Source: Clostridiales bacterium (GTDB lineage Bacteria > Bacillota > Clostridia > Oscillospirales > Oscillospiraceae). Taken from it: a stretch of DNA of 45,363 nucleotides. Under the pieces are notes generated by a model that worked only from the letters and a program-made list of their open reading frames with translations, did no database searches and was not told where the DNA came from. Positions within the stretch are counted from its first letter, which is position 1. The number at the start of each line of letters is the position of its first letter. The translations under genes were made by a program, and so were the position numbers. Shown here one piece after another: positions 1 to 7,462 of this stretch. The stretch spans positions 1 through 45,363 of the forward strand of contig JAJPXY010000107.1 in assembly GCA_021205205.1 (NCBI GenBank), read 5' to 3'.

Positions 1-49
1 TTTCCAGCAGGGTGATTTGTGCTTTCAGAAAATCAAGCTGTTCATTCAT
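1..49 (-). CDS. 5' end of an unidentified gene, cut by the window edge
   Basis: Reading leftward, an ATG at 49-47 opens a frame (MNEQLDFLKAQITLLE) that runs off the window. Its start overlaps the stop codon of the preceding 103-residue gene, which is typical of translational coupling in an operon. Only 16 codons are visible, so no function can be read. A neighbour resembling proteins found beside Y-family DNA polymerases makes a DNA-repair or element-encoded gene plausible, but that is inference. Confidence 0.5.
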   Translation of the reverse strand, partial: MNEQLDFLKAQITLLE

Positions 50-353
50 CCTGTTCCACCTCTTTTCCCTCTTTCAGAATTTCCAGCAGGGCAAACCGCG
101 GCGGGTAAGGCGCAGGTTCAAAAAACAGACGTTTTTCCTCTCCCCGGATGACTACGGTGTAGCAGTCGCCGGAATAGGAAGTCCCAGCAGTATGAGCTGG
201 CCGAAAGTCGCGCACTTCTTCGATAGGATAGATACGTCCGTTGGTCCATTCCAATGTTTTCGGATGCATAAAACCGGTGGTGTCGATCTCCGAAGTGACC
301 GTTACATAGACCCTTTCCTTATGCGGATACAATGCTCTGCCAGTCGTACTCAT
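42..353 (-). CDS. Small conserved hypothetical protein of a repressor-linked operon
   Basis: This is a 103-residue soluble protein with no signal peptide or membrane segment. The start at 353 is set by a GGGAGGTGA ribosome binding site seven bases upstream. The body (VYVTVTSEIDTTGFMHP, then IYPIEEVRDFRPA and GDCYTVVIRGEEKRLFFE) looks like a compact beta-rich domain. I recall similar short proteins beside Y-family (UmuC-like) DNA polymerase genes in clostridial mobile elements; that is memory, not a search. It is the third gene of a leftward operon headed by a self-cleaving repressor, which suggests damage-induced expression. The function is unknown. Confidence 0.7.
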   Translation of the reverse strand: MSTTGRALYPHKERVYVTVTSEIDTTGFMHPKTLEWTNGRIYPIEEVRDFRPAHTAGTSYSGDCYTVVIRGEEKRLFFEPAPYPPRFALLEILKEGKEVEQDE

Positions 354-383
354 GCTGCGGTCACCTCCCTGCTAATTCGTCAT

Positions 384-839
384 TTAGGATGCACATTCTG
401 CCGGTTCAAGTCCGACCACCTCGTAGATTTCGTTTTTTGCCGCAGTGTCCAGTCCACAAAGTTCGATTTTCTGGTCGAGCAATTCCTTCGTCCATTTACC
501 ACGAGCATTTTTCGGCGTGTGCTGAATTTGGTTCAAAATCGCATCCCGACAGTAAAGCTCCAGGAGCGAATCCAATACGCCTGCCCAGTCAACACCTTTT
601 GTTCGCATGGGAGAGGGACCCGTGTAAAACTGTTCCATATACTGCTTGAGCCTTCTTGCGGCAGAACGGCAGTCGGCGGCGATCAATCTTCTTTTCGTTT
701 TTTCATATGCCTTTTGGCAATAGGCGGCAAGCTCGCCGCCTTCTGTATCTTCCATGTATTTCGTGCCATTTTCATTCTCGATGCCGGCATTTGGTCCGCC
801 ATGCTCCACAAAGGCCAAAGGTTCCCCTGTATTCATCAT
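384..839 (-). CDS. Hypothetical protein, second gene of the repressor operon
   Basis: This is a soluble, probably helical protein of about 151 residues with no recognisable domain. The ORF track starts it at 854, but a GAGG sequence sits at the right distance only for the internal ATG at 839 (MMNTGEPLAF), so I prefer that start. The C-terminal half carries a basic, lysine-rich stretch (KNARGKWTKELLDQK). It starts a few bases after the repressor stop and precedes the 103-residue gene by about 30 bases, so the three are almost certainly co-transcribed. I do not recognise the family; an element-encoded accessory role is only guilt by association. Confidence 0.65.
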   Translation of the reverse strand: MMNTGEPLAFVEHGGPNAGIENENGTKYMEDTEGGELAAYCQKAYEKTKRRLIAADCRSAARRLKQYMEQFYTGPSPMRTKGVDWAGVLDSLLELYCRDAILNQIQHTPKNARGKWTKELLDQKIELCGLDTAAKNEIYEVVGLEPAECAS

Positions 840-857
840 TTCACACAACCTCATAGT

Positions 858-1730
858 TTAGTTCAGAACACGGCCAACGATTTGAAAACCAAGAGCCGGA
901 TTGATTTCGATGGGTTCATATTCTTTGTTGTGGGAAACCAGAAGGACTTTCGGGTATATTACACCATCGACCAGGTAGTCATTCATCTCCTCCTCGTCAG
1001 GCATAACTTCCTGGTACTCCTTGATGTATCCACAGCCGTCGTAAATGAAAATGCCGATTTCGCCAGGATTAAGTTCCTCGCACTGTTCCACCCAAACGAT
1101 TTGGTTGTCCGTATAGGTTGGCATCATACTGTCTCCACTGACACGCAGGCCAAAGTCCGCTGCCTCGATGGTTGGTGAAGATGGAAATTCCTTCATCTCG
1201 AAGTTATCTTCGTCCAAAAAGTTGCCGGTGCCGGCGGACACGGGGAGCTTGCTCACCGCTTTGCTGATTTTCTGGATCTGCTCAAAATACTTTGTCGTTC
1301 TGCGGCGTTCCTTCGGCACGAACTGGCCGGACGTGATGAGTGCCTCCTTAAAGGATTGCAGGATATTCAATCCCTTCTGGTTCAACTCCGGGGAAAAAGC
1401 AGGAGATTCCGGCACATCTCCAAGAAAATAATTCCTTATATCTGTGATGCCGAAAATGTCACTGAGGGCAAGCAGTTGGAGGGCGCTGGGTATTGATTCG
1501 CCCTTTTCCCACTTACTGATAGCGGCCGGGGTGATGCTGTTTCCGTACTGGCTCAGAATTGCAGGCAATTCCTTCTGGCTCACGTTCTTGCTCTTACGAG
1601 CCTCAGTCAACTTCCTGCCGATCACATTATCATTCCTCATGTCCTGGAACTGAAACGTGATGGTGCTTTTCTTCTTCCGGTCTGTAATCAAAGCGTTCAT
1701 CTTAATCATTTTCGGGCTGTTGTCAGCCAT
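858..1730 (-). CDS. XRE-family repressor with S24 (LexA/CI-like) self-cleavage domain
   Basis: This is a 290-residue transcriptional repressor. An N-terminal helix-turn-helix of the XRE type lies around residues 35-95 (IGRKLTEARKSKNVSQKELPAIL, then ITPAAISKWEKGESIPS). A C-terminal S24 peptidase fold spans about 155-290, with an Ala-Gly cleavage site in PVSAGTG (A166-G167), a nucleophile serine in VSGDSM (S201) and a probable general-base lysine in GYIKEY (K237). Such proteins cut themselves when RecA filaments form and then release their operators. The start at 1730 lies about 26 bases downstream of the likely transcription start. M31 (MRNDNVIG) is an alternative start just before the HTH. 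It probably represses its own operon and the divergent promoter through the inverted repeat at 1768-1818. Confidence 0.9.
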   Translation of the reverse strand: MADNSPKMIKMNALITDRKKKSTITFQFQDMRNDNVIGRKLTEARKSKNVSQKELPAILSQYGNSITPAAISKWEKGESIPSALQLLALSDIFGITDIRNYFLGDVPESPAFSPELNQKGLNILQSFKEALITSGQFVPKERRRTTKYFEQIQKISKAVSKLPVSAGTGNFLDEDNFEMKEFPSSPTIEAADFGLRVSGDSMMPTYTDNQIVWVEQCEELNPGEIGIFIYDGCGYIKEYQEVMPDEEEMNDYLVDGVIYPKVLLVSHNKEYEPIEINPALGFQIVGRVLN

Positions 1731-1762
1731 AGGTCATGCCCACTTGCGTTTTGGTTAAGTCC

Positions 1763-1791
1763 ATTATAAATCAAACTTAATTCTATGTCAA
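1763..1791 (-). promoter_or_regulatory. Consensus sigma-A promoter of the repressor operon
   Basis: Read leftward the sequence gives TTGACA, a 17-base spacer and TATAAT, a perfect match to the vegetative consensus. It sits about 35 bases upstream of the repressor start. Its spacer overlaps one arm of the inverted repeat at 1768-1784, consistent with autoregulation. Confidence 0.85.
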
Positions 1792-1818
1792 CAAAAATAA
1801 AAGAATCTAGTTTGATTT
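1768..1818. promoter_or_regulatory. Inverted-repeat operator between divergent promoters
   Basis: The left arm AAATCAAACTTAATTCT (1768-1784) and the reverse complement of 1802-1818 (AAATCAAACTAGATTCT) agree at 15 of 17 positions. The two arms lie between, and partly inside, the leftward and rightward promoters. This is the arrangement expected for a CI/LexA-like switch controlled by the adjacent S24 repressor. Binding itself is inference. Confidence 0.65.
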
Positions 1819-1822
1819 TTTC

Positions 1823-1851
1823 TTGACAACGTCCATGACAGTGATTATACT
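1823..1851 (+). promoter_or_regulatory. Consensus sigma-A promoter facing the ImmA-recombinase chimera
   Basis: TTGACA at 1823-1828, a 17-base spacer and TATACT at 1846-1851 make a near-perfect rightward promoter. It is divergent from the repressor promoter. The transcript would enter at about 1858, and the first 100-150 bases hold only short or startless frames before the peptidase frame. Confidence 0.8.
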
Positions 1852-2128
1852 GTTCATCATGACCAGAGAGGAGGGCGTGGATCATATCCCGCAACAGCAT
1901 CCTGCTTCACGGGGAGGTAAAAAAAGTATACGGCGGAGGTTTCGCATCTGGATGTGAAGCAGTTGGTGGAACAGTCGCAACCGCAGTCGAGGAGGGAAAA
2001 ATATAATTTTATCACATAGCGACATCGAAAATATAGCCGCAGCCGTAATCTGGGATTTTGACCGGTTCTTTTTCGGTGCAGATGACAGGGAGAAACGACA
2101 ATATGTTCAACCAACTCCGATTGACCAG

Positions 2129-3103
2129 TTGGCCAAAGAATACCTCAACCTCAACGTGACCTTTGCAAATCTGTCACAGGACGGGAGTATTCTGGGGCTG
2201 ACCACCTATGCTGACACACAATTTGAGTTCATACAGACTGGTTGCTCACGCATTCTGCCACTGAAACGCAACCAAATCGTCCTTGATTCGAGCTTTATTC
2301 AACCAGGTAACGTCCGAAGAATGTGCGGGAGACGCAGATTTACTCTTGCTCATGAATGTGCGCACCAGATTTTATTCCAGCTTGAAAAAGACGAGAGTAA
2401 ACCGACCCACAGACGGGCCTATGCTGAACGCAGAGTGCATACGCCAAGATCGCTGAAAACCCATGAAGATTGGAACGAGTGGCAGGCAAACGCCTTGGGC
2501 GCGGCTATCCTTATTGAGGAAACACTGAAAAGACATGAAGCAATTTTGGACAAGATGGCGAACGACAGAGGGTATTGCATTGCGAAAACCTATTATGAGG
2601 TCGTTTCTGGCGAATCTATCGCGGCCAGGCCGGAGATTCAAAAAATGCTGGAGGAGGTGAGCGCCGGGCTATATGCCGGTGTCCTCGTGGTTGACGTGGA
2701 ACGTCTGGCCAGAGGCAACGGCGCAGATCAGGCATACATCAGCCAGGTGTTCCAGTTCTCCGGCCCGAAAATCATCACGCCCACGAAGGTCTATGACCCG
2801 TCCAATGAGTTTGATGAAGAATACTTCGAGTTCGGCCTGTTCATGAGCCGGAGAGAGTACAAAACCATCAACCGACGGCTCATCCGCAGGCGCGACAGCA
2901 GCGCCTCCGAGGGCAAATACCTGGGCAGCATTGCTCTTATGGATACAATCAAAGCCAACCAGGAAAAGAGCCGCTTTTTCTCAACGCTGGCAAACACCTT
3001 CTTTTTCCATAGAAAAAGCGTGCCGGATGCACCGACACGCTTTCCGCGCTCCGTGCGTTACCCGCCGCAGGCGTCCAGCATGGTTTCCGCCAGGATGCCA
3101 TAG
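2129..3103 (+). CDS. Chimeric ORF: ImmA/IrrE-type metallopeptidase joined to a serine recombinase fragment
   Basis: The first ~129 codons belong to an ImmA/IrrE-family zinc peptidase: FTLAHECAHQILF carries the HExxH motif near residue 75, and DWNEWQANALGAAIL is a typical family segment. From about nucleotide 2513 the protein switches abruptly to a large serine recombinase (RHEAILDKMANDRGY, VSGESIAARPEIQ, VVDVERLARG, EEYFEFGLFMSRREYKTINRR). It then leaves that family after GKYLGSIA, where a single missing base destroys the usual APYGY. The peptidase frame is open upstream to 1958 with family-like sequence (SHSDIENIAAAVIWDFDRF) but has no ATG, GTG or TTG before the TTG at 2129. A GGAGGG at 1991 precedes ATA/ATT codons. 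ImmA peptidases normally cleave the repressor beside them. I judge this an in-frame deletion fusion and probably non-functional. Confidence 0.75.
   Translation: MAKEYLNLNVTFANLSQDGSILGLTTYADTQFEFIQTGCSRILPLKRNQIVLDSSFIQPGNVRRMCGRRRFTLAHECAHQILFQLEKDESKPTHRRAYAERRVHTPRSLKTHEDWNEWQANALGAAILIEETLKRHEAILDKMANDRGYCIAKTYYEVVSGESIAARPEIQKMLEEVSAGLYAGVLVVDVERLARGNGADQAYISQVFQFSGPKIITPTKVYDPSNEFDEEYFEFGLFMSRREYKTINRRLIRRRDSSASEGKYLGSIALMDTIKANQEKSRFFSTLANTFFFHRKSVPDAPTRFPRSVRYPPQASSMVSARMP
2513..3012 (+). pseudogene. Truncated, frameshifted large serine recombinase remnant
   Basis: The segment from about 2513 encodes the N-terminal catalytic portion of a large serine (resolvase-type) recombinase, but the first part with the nucleophile serine motif is missing. 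Family motifs LARG, DPSNEFDEEYFEFGLFMSRRE and EGKYLGSIA are visible. At 2935-2938 the sequence reads GCTCTTATGG, where the family APYGY would need GCTCCTTATGG. Moving to frame 1 restores YGY and runs to a TAG at 3010-3012. The zinc-ribbon and coiled-coil C-terminal domains are absent. The remnant ends against the spoIVB terminator, so this is likely one boundary of a former integrated element. Confidence 0.65.
3016..3042 (-). terminator. Intrinsic terminator of spoIVB
   Basis: Reading leftward, AAGCGTG and CACGCTT arms enclose a GC-rich loop that can also pair partly (CGG/CCG), followed by TTTTTC. It lies just beyond the spoIVB stop at 3058 and abuts the end of the recombinase remnant. Confidence 0.75.
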
Positions 3104-4119
3104 CCACGGGTGGGGTCGTTGACGAGAACGTGTGTCACCGCCCCCACCAGCCGTCCATCCTGCAAAATGGGCGAACCGGACATTCCCTGGACGATGCCGC
3201 CGGTGGCGTCCAGCAGGTCGGGGTCCGTCACTTGGAGCAGCAGATTCCGGGTCTCCGAGGCCGCCGCCGGATAAAGCCGCAGAATCTCCACAGAATACTC
3301 CTTGACCTCGTCCCCATCCACGTTGCAGAGGATGGTGGCCTTACCGGTGCTGACCTGGCTCCGTTCCGCCACTGGCAGCGCCTCTCCGTCCAATTCCCCG
3401 CAGAACTGGCCGAACACGCCGCAGTCGGTGTTTTCCGTCAGGCTGCCCAGGTCCTGGGTCAGGTCAAAGGTGCCGTGGAGCTGCCCCGGGTGTCCGCTGC
3501 TCCCCTTCACGGCGCTGGTCACGGTGGCGCTCATAATGCCGCCGGTTTTCAGCGGCATTAACAGGCTGGTATCCACATCGTTGATGCCGTGGCCCAGGGC
3601 GCAGAACCGCCCGGTGGCCGGGTCATACCAGGTGACGGTGCCGATGCCCGCCATGGAGTCCCGCACCCAAGCGCCCAGCTTATAGCTGCCGTCGGCCAGA
3701 CAGGGCGCGGCCTCCGCGGCCACCTCCAGCCGCCGCCCCGCCCGCAGGGCGGTGACGGACAGCGTCTCCCCGCTCTGCTGGCGCAGGATCTCCTCCACCT
3801 GCTCAATGGTGTCCACCTGCTGGCCGTCCAGCTGGGTGATGATGTCCCCCACCTTCAATCCGCTCTCTTTGGCCGGGGAATAACTGCCCTGGGCGGTGCT
3901 GATCTCCTCCAGCCCCACCACCATGACGCCGTGGGAAAACAGCTTGATGCCCACCGTTTTGCCCACCGGCACCAGCATGGTCGGCTCCGCCTGCCCGGAG
4001 CAGCGGACGGCCGGACGCCATCTCCCCCACCCCACGGCGGCCAGCAGGAGCGCCAGCGCCAGAACCATCGCCAGCCCTGCCAGCACGGCGGGGTGCGCCG
4101 TCTGTTTTTCTTCCTTCAT
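3058..4119 (-). CDS. spoIVB: SpoIVB-type sporulation serine peptidase with PDZ domain
   Basis: This is a secreted, membrane-anchored peptidase of family S55. In sporulating Firmicutes it is made in the forespore and triggers SpoIVFB cleavage of pro-sigma-K in the mother cell. The 353-residue reading starts at MKEEKQ (4119), chosen because GGAGGG precedes it; the track start at 4200 has no such site. A single N-terminal membrane helix covers about residues 11-32. A PDZ segment follows (SGLKVGDIITQLDGQQVDT). The peptidase half holds the catalytic histidine in FCALGHGIND and the serine in QGMSGSPILQDG, and it ends VNDPTRGYGIFA-like (VNDPTRGYGILAE), as in the family. Neighbours are unrelated and it appears monocistronic. 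The pro-sigma-K role comes from family knowledge. Confidence 0.93.
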   Translation of the reverse strand: MKEEKQTAHPAVLAGLAMVLALALLLAAVGWGRWRPAVRCSGQAEPTMLVPVGKTVGIKLFSHGVMVVGLEEISTAQGSYSPAKESGLKVGDIITQLDGQQVDTIEQVEEILRQQSGETLSVTALRAGRRLEVAAEAAPCLADGSYKLGAWVRDSMAGIGTVTWYDPATGRFCALGHGINDVDTSLLMPLKTGGIMSATVTSAVKGSSGHPGQLHGTFDLTQDLGSLTENTDCGVFGQFCGELDGEALPVAERSQVSTGKATILCNVDGDEVKEYSVEILRLYPAAASETRNLLLQVTDPDLLDATGGIVQGMSGSPILQDGRLVGAVTHVLVNDPTRGYGILAETMLDACGG

Positions 4120-4391
4120 TCTCCATCCCTCCATCAGCGGCCTGTTTTGTGGAAAAACGCGCCAGTTCAGGGACGTTTTCCCCCTCACAGGCCAAGTCAC
4201 GCTGCCAGATTACTATTTCTCGCAGAGACGAAAAAACCGCGCCGCCGCTGCCAAAGTCGGGCAACGTTGGGCGCGCGGAACGGTGTCGAAGCTGCGCCGC
4301 TGTGAATGGGAGCTTTTCTTTGGGAAAAGCTGCTTTTTTGCGTGAAAGAGAAAAAACCAGAAAAAGGAAAATATTTTTTCCTTTTTTTCGC

Positions 4392-4420
4392 TTGTACTGC
4401 ACCACCACCTGTGATACAAT
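4392..4420 (+). promoter_or_regulatory. Promoter of the DUF1002 gene
   Basis: TTGTAC, a 17-base spacer and TACAAT lie about 35 bases upstream of the start at 4455. The match is moderate and the spacing ideal for sigma-A. Confidence 0.6.
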
Positions 4421-4454
4421 ATCTTCTTACATCAGACAGAAAGGCAGATGCGGA

Positions 4455-5348
4455 ATGAAACGACTGATGGCACTATTTCTGGCGGTCTGTATGGCACTCT
4501 CGGTCAGCGCCCTGGCCCTGGCCGACGGTACCGGCACGGAAAACAAAGGGTATCTTGTCCTGGGCGAGGACCTGACCAGCCAGGAGCTGGAAACCGTACT
4601 GTCCTTCCTCCAGGTGGACGACATGGACGACTACGTGGTCAGCTACACCACCAACGAGCAGGAGCACGAGGCCTTCGACAGCTATCTCAGCGCCTCGGTG
4701 GTGGGCAGCCGCGCCCTGTCCTCCATCCTGCTGGTCCCCGGCGAGGAGGGAGACGGCATCTCCGTCACCTCCTATAATATCACCTACTGCACGGTGGAGA
4801 TGTACCAGAACGCGCTGATCTCCGCCGGAGTGGAGGACGTGGCCATCTACATCGCCGCGCCCTACGCCGTCTCCGGCACCTGCGCCCTGGTCAGCGCCAT
4901 GAACGCCTACTCCACCCTGACCGGGGAGGAGATCGACCAGGCCAGCGCCGACGCCGCCGTGGACGAGCTGGTGACCACCGGCGAGCTGGGCGACGCCATC
5001 GGCAGCAACGACACCGCCGCCGAGCTGATTGCTCTGCTCAAGCAGCAGCTGCTGGAGCAGGACCTGACCGAGGAGGAGCTTTCCGAGGCCATCGACAACG
5101 CCTGTGAGGAAATGGACGTGACCATCGACGACGACCTGAAGCAGCAAATCATCGACCTGCTGCTGAAACTGAAGGAGACGGACATCGACGTGGACGCCCT
5201 ATCCAAGCAGGCCAGCAATCTCTACAGCAAAATCAGCGAAACCATGGATTCCATGGGTATCACCCGGGAATCGGCGCTGAACTTCTTCCAGAAGGCGCTG
5301 CAATTTGTGCAGAACCTGCTTGGCAGCCTGTTCGGCAGCGGCGAATGA
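4455..5348 (+). CDS. DUF1002 family secreted protein
   Basis: This is a 297-residue exported protein. The start is MKRLMALFLAVCMALSVSALALA, a clear Sec signal peptide with probable cleavage after ALA; the longer ORF-track start is a chance extension. The mature part is strongly acidic. The first half (GYLVLGEDLTSQELETVLSFL, VSYTTNEQEHEAFDSYL, VEDVAIYIAAPYAVSGTCALV) matches my recollection of the DUF1002 family common in clostridia. The second half is helical, rich in Glu, Asp and Leu, and ends in a hydrophobic tail (FVQNLLGSLFGSGE). The molecular function of the family is not established. It sits alone behind its own promoter, divergent from spoIVB. Confidence 0.85.
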   Translation: MKRLMALFLAVCMALSVSALALADGTGTENKGYLVLGEDLTSQELETVLSFLQVDDMDDYVVSYTTNEQEHEAFDSYLSASVVGSRALSSILLVPGEEGDGISVTSYNITYCTVEMYQNALISAGVEDVAIYIAAPYAVSGTCALVSAMNAYSTLTGEEIDQASADAAVDELVTTGELGDAIGSNDTAAELIALLKQQLLEQDLTEEELSEAIDNACEEMDVTIDDDLKQQIIDLLLKLKETDIDVDALSKQASNLYSKISETMDSMGITRESALNFFQKALQFVQNLLGSLFGSGE

Positions 5349-5596
5349 GCCTCCGGCGGCAGATGGCTCTCGCCGCCGGACAAAAAAAGACCAGGCGATT
5401 CAACCTCTCGCCGAGTCACTTCTGTTCGTTGTCCAAGGGTCTTTACCTCAACTTTTATCAGGGTTCATTCAGGACTATTCACTGCGCCGTCACTGATGGC
5501 TGTTCTGAATTGTTCTTTGGTCTCAGTCCTTTCTTCCGTCGTCTAAGAAATCTTGAGCACACGCTTCATGTCACGCGCCTCCTCTATAGGCGGAAT

Positions 5597-5805
5597 GTGG
5601 ATAGGGACGAACTTACCTGTACATGGGACCGTACCTCCTGCGTTATTTGATTGCGGCTCTAAAAGCAACCCTCATAACACATCATCCTTTCGGAAACGGG
5701 GGTGGTGGATAGGGACGAACTTACTTGTACATGGGACCGTACCTCCTGTGTTACTGAATAGCTGACCTGAAATCATACCACATAACACATCATCCTCTCA
5801 AACGG
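5597..5805. repeat. Two tandem copies of a ~105-bp element (period 108) in a 670-bp gene-poor gap
   Basis: Copy 1 (5597-5699) and copy 2 (5705-5805) share a 5' block (GTGGATAGGGACGAACTTAC, then TGTACATGGGACCGTACCTC) and a 3' block (CATAACACATCATCCT, then AAACGG). About 30 bases between the blocks have diverged. The offset is exactly 108 bases at both ends. On the opposite strand each copy contains AGGAGG placed before a four-codon ATG..TAA frame, which may be chance. The rest of the 5349-6017 gap shows no convincing gene. The element resembles short dispersed intergenic repeats of clostridia, but its class is unknown. Confidence 0.7.
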
Positions 5806-6017
5806 TCAAGCGGATGGGGCGGAAGGGACATTGCTGCTTGACGGAACAGCTGCCGTTTTCACTGCGTCTTGGGAACCGACCCCTTTCTGTAGTGAAGTTT
5901 GTATCCTCTTTTGGATGAATTAAGAATACCACAGTTCCGCGCATCTGTCAAGTGTTTTGTAAAAAAATTTTATTAAGTTCGATATGGGAACGATTTGCGT
6001 CCCCGGAGGGTTTTTCT

Positions 6018-6620
6018 ATGACAAAAAATATCGTGATGGACATGGGAAATGTGCTGCTGGACTTCGACCCGCAGGTCCCCCTGGACCGGTACTGCTCCAC
6101 CCCGGAAGAAAAGGAGCTGGTGCGCCGGGAGCTGTTTCAGGCTCCGGAGTGGCTGATGGCCGACCAGGGCCTGATCCGGGACTGTGAGCGGTTCGACCAC
6201 ATCAAGGACCGGGTGCCGCGGCAGCACTGGCCCGCGCTGAAAGCCTGCGCGGACAACTGGTGGGTGTGTATGCACAACCCCATCCCCGGCGCGCTGGACT
6301 TCCTCCACGACTGCAAGGCGGCGGGATTCGGGCTGTACATCCTCTCCAACTCCTCCGACCTGTTCTTCACCTACTTCCCGGCCTTCTGCCCCCTGGAGTT
6401 CTTCGACGGGGCGGTGGTCTCCTGCCAGGAGAAGCTGCTGAAACCCGACCCGGAGATCTACCGGCGGCTGCTGGAGCGGTACCGCCTGACGCCGGAGACC
6501 TGTTATTTTGTGGATGACCGACAGGACAACGTGGCGGCGGCTCAGGCCCTGGGCATGGGCGGCCATGTGTTCCGCATGGATTACCCCGCCATCCGCCGGG
6601 AACTGGGGATGCAGCCATGA
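6018..6620 (+). CDS. HAD-family phosphatase
   Basis: This is a 200-residue haloacid-dehalogenase-superfamily hydrolase. The start at 6018 follows GGAGGG with good spacing; the ORF-track start is 22 codons too long. Motif I is MDMGNVLLDFD (nucleophile Asp), motif II is ILSNSSD, a lysine is present in EKLLKPDPEIY, and motif IV is YFVDDRQDN followed by a typical A..LGM segment. This is the pattern of small sugar-phosphate or nucleotide phosphatases of the YihX / epoxide-hydrolase-like group. The stop overlaps the start of the next gene (ATGA), so it is translationally coupled to a pyridoxal-kinase-like gene. A role in releasing phosphate from a B6 vitamer is possible but is inference; the substrate is unknown. 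Confidence 0.85.
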   Translation: MTKNIVMDMGNVLLDFDPQVPLDRYCSTPEEKELVRRELFQAPEWLMADQGLIRDCERFDHIKDRVPRQHWPALKACADNWWVCMHNPIPGALDFLHDCKAAGFGLYILSNSSDLFFTYFPAFCPLEFFDGAVVSCQEKLLKPDPEIYRRLLERYRLTPETCYFVDDRQDNVAAAQALGMGGHVFRMDYPAIRRELGMQP

Positions 6621-7462
6621 AAAAGGCCGCAGTCATCAACGACCTGTCCGGCTTTGGCCGGTGCTCCCTGACTGCTGCCCTGCCGGTGCTGGCCACCCTG
6701 GGGACACAGCCGGTGCCGCTGCCCACGGCGCTGCTCTCCGCCCAGACGGGCTACCCCAGTCACACTTATCTGGACCTGACCGGCCAGATGGACAGCATCC
6801 GCCGTTCGTGGCAGGCTATGGGCGTCCATTTCGACGCCATTTCCACCGGTTTTGTGGCGGAACCGGCCCAATTCGACCAGCTCAACGCCTTTTTGGACGC
6901 CTTTCAGCGGGAGGACACGCTGGTGCTGGTGGACCCGGTGATGGGGGACGGCGGCCGCGCCTTCGGGATGTTCAGCCCCGAACTGCTGGAGGGGATGCGG
7001 GGGCTGTGCCGCCGGGGGACGCTGCTGGTCCCCAACCTGACGGAGTGCTGCCTGCTGACCGGGTGGGACTATGTCGCGCTGACCGCCCACCAGCGGGAGC
7101 AGGATTACATCGAGCGGGTAGCCGCCTGCGGCGAGGCCCTCCGCCGCCCCGGGCAGACGGCGGTCATCACCGGCGTCCAGGCCCCCGGCGCGGACGGCAA
7201 GCCCGCTGTGGGCAACCTGGCCCTGTGGGACGGCGGGACCTTTTTCCTGGCCCAACCCTACAACGGCAAAAGCTACTCCGGCACCGGCGACCTGTTCGCC
7301 GCCGCCCTGCTGGGAGCGCTGCTGCGGGGGGAGACGGTTCCACAGGCTGTGGAACGGGCGGAGCGATTTCTCTCCGCCGCCATCGCCGCCGCTGCCCGGG
7401 AGGGAACGGATCGCAACGACGGCGTTCCCTACGAGGCGTTTTTGGGGATGCTGCTGCCATAA
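6617..7462 (+). CDS. pdxY: Pyridoxal kinase-like protein (PdxY/PdxK family)
   Basis: This is a 281-residue ribokinase-superfamily enzyme. Family features are the start AAVINDLSGFGRCSLTAALPVL, the segment VDPVMGDGGRAFGMFSPEL, the nucleotide-contact region VPNLTECCLLTG and the anion-hole motif YSGTGDLFAAALLGALL with its catalytic aspartate. PdxY-type kinases phosphorylate pyridoxal and related B6 vitamers with ATP in the cytosol. The start overlaps the upstream phosphatase stop by four bases, so the two form one operon. Exact vitamer preference cannot be read from sequence; hydroxymethylpyrimidine kinases are the nearest alternative. Confidence 0.87.
   Translation: MKKAAVINDLSGFGRCSLTAALPVLATLGTQPVPLPTALLSAQTGYPSHTYLDLTGQMDSIRRSWQAMGVHFDAISTGFVAEPAQFDQLNAFLDAFQREDTLVLVDPVMGDGGRAFGMFSPELLEGMRGLCRRGTLLVPNLTECCLLTGWDYVALTAHQREQDYIERVAACGEALRRPGQTAVITGVQAPGADGKPAVGNLALWDGGTFFLAQPYNGKSYSGTGDLFAAALLGALLRGETVPQAVERAERFLSAAIAAAAREGTDRNDGVPYEAFLGMLLP

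Noticed and set aside
12-1178. 388-codon plus-strand ORF at the left edge
   Set aside because: It lies antisense to the repressor operon, whose genes have ribosome binding sites and an S24/HTH architecture.
5345-5765. Short plus-strand ORFs in the repeat-containing gap
   Set aside because: They run through tandem repeat copies and lack ribosome binding sites; they are better explained as repeat DNA.
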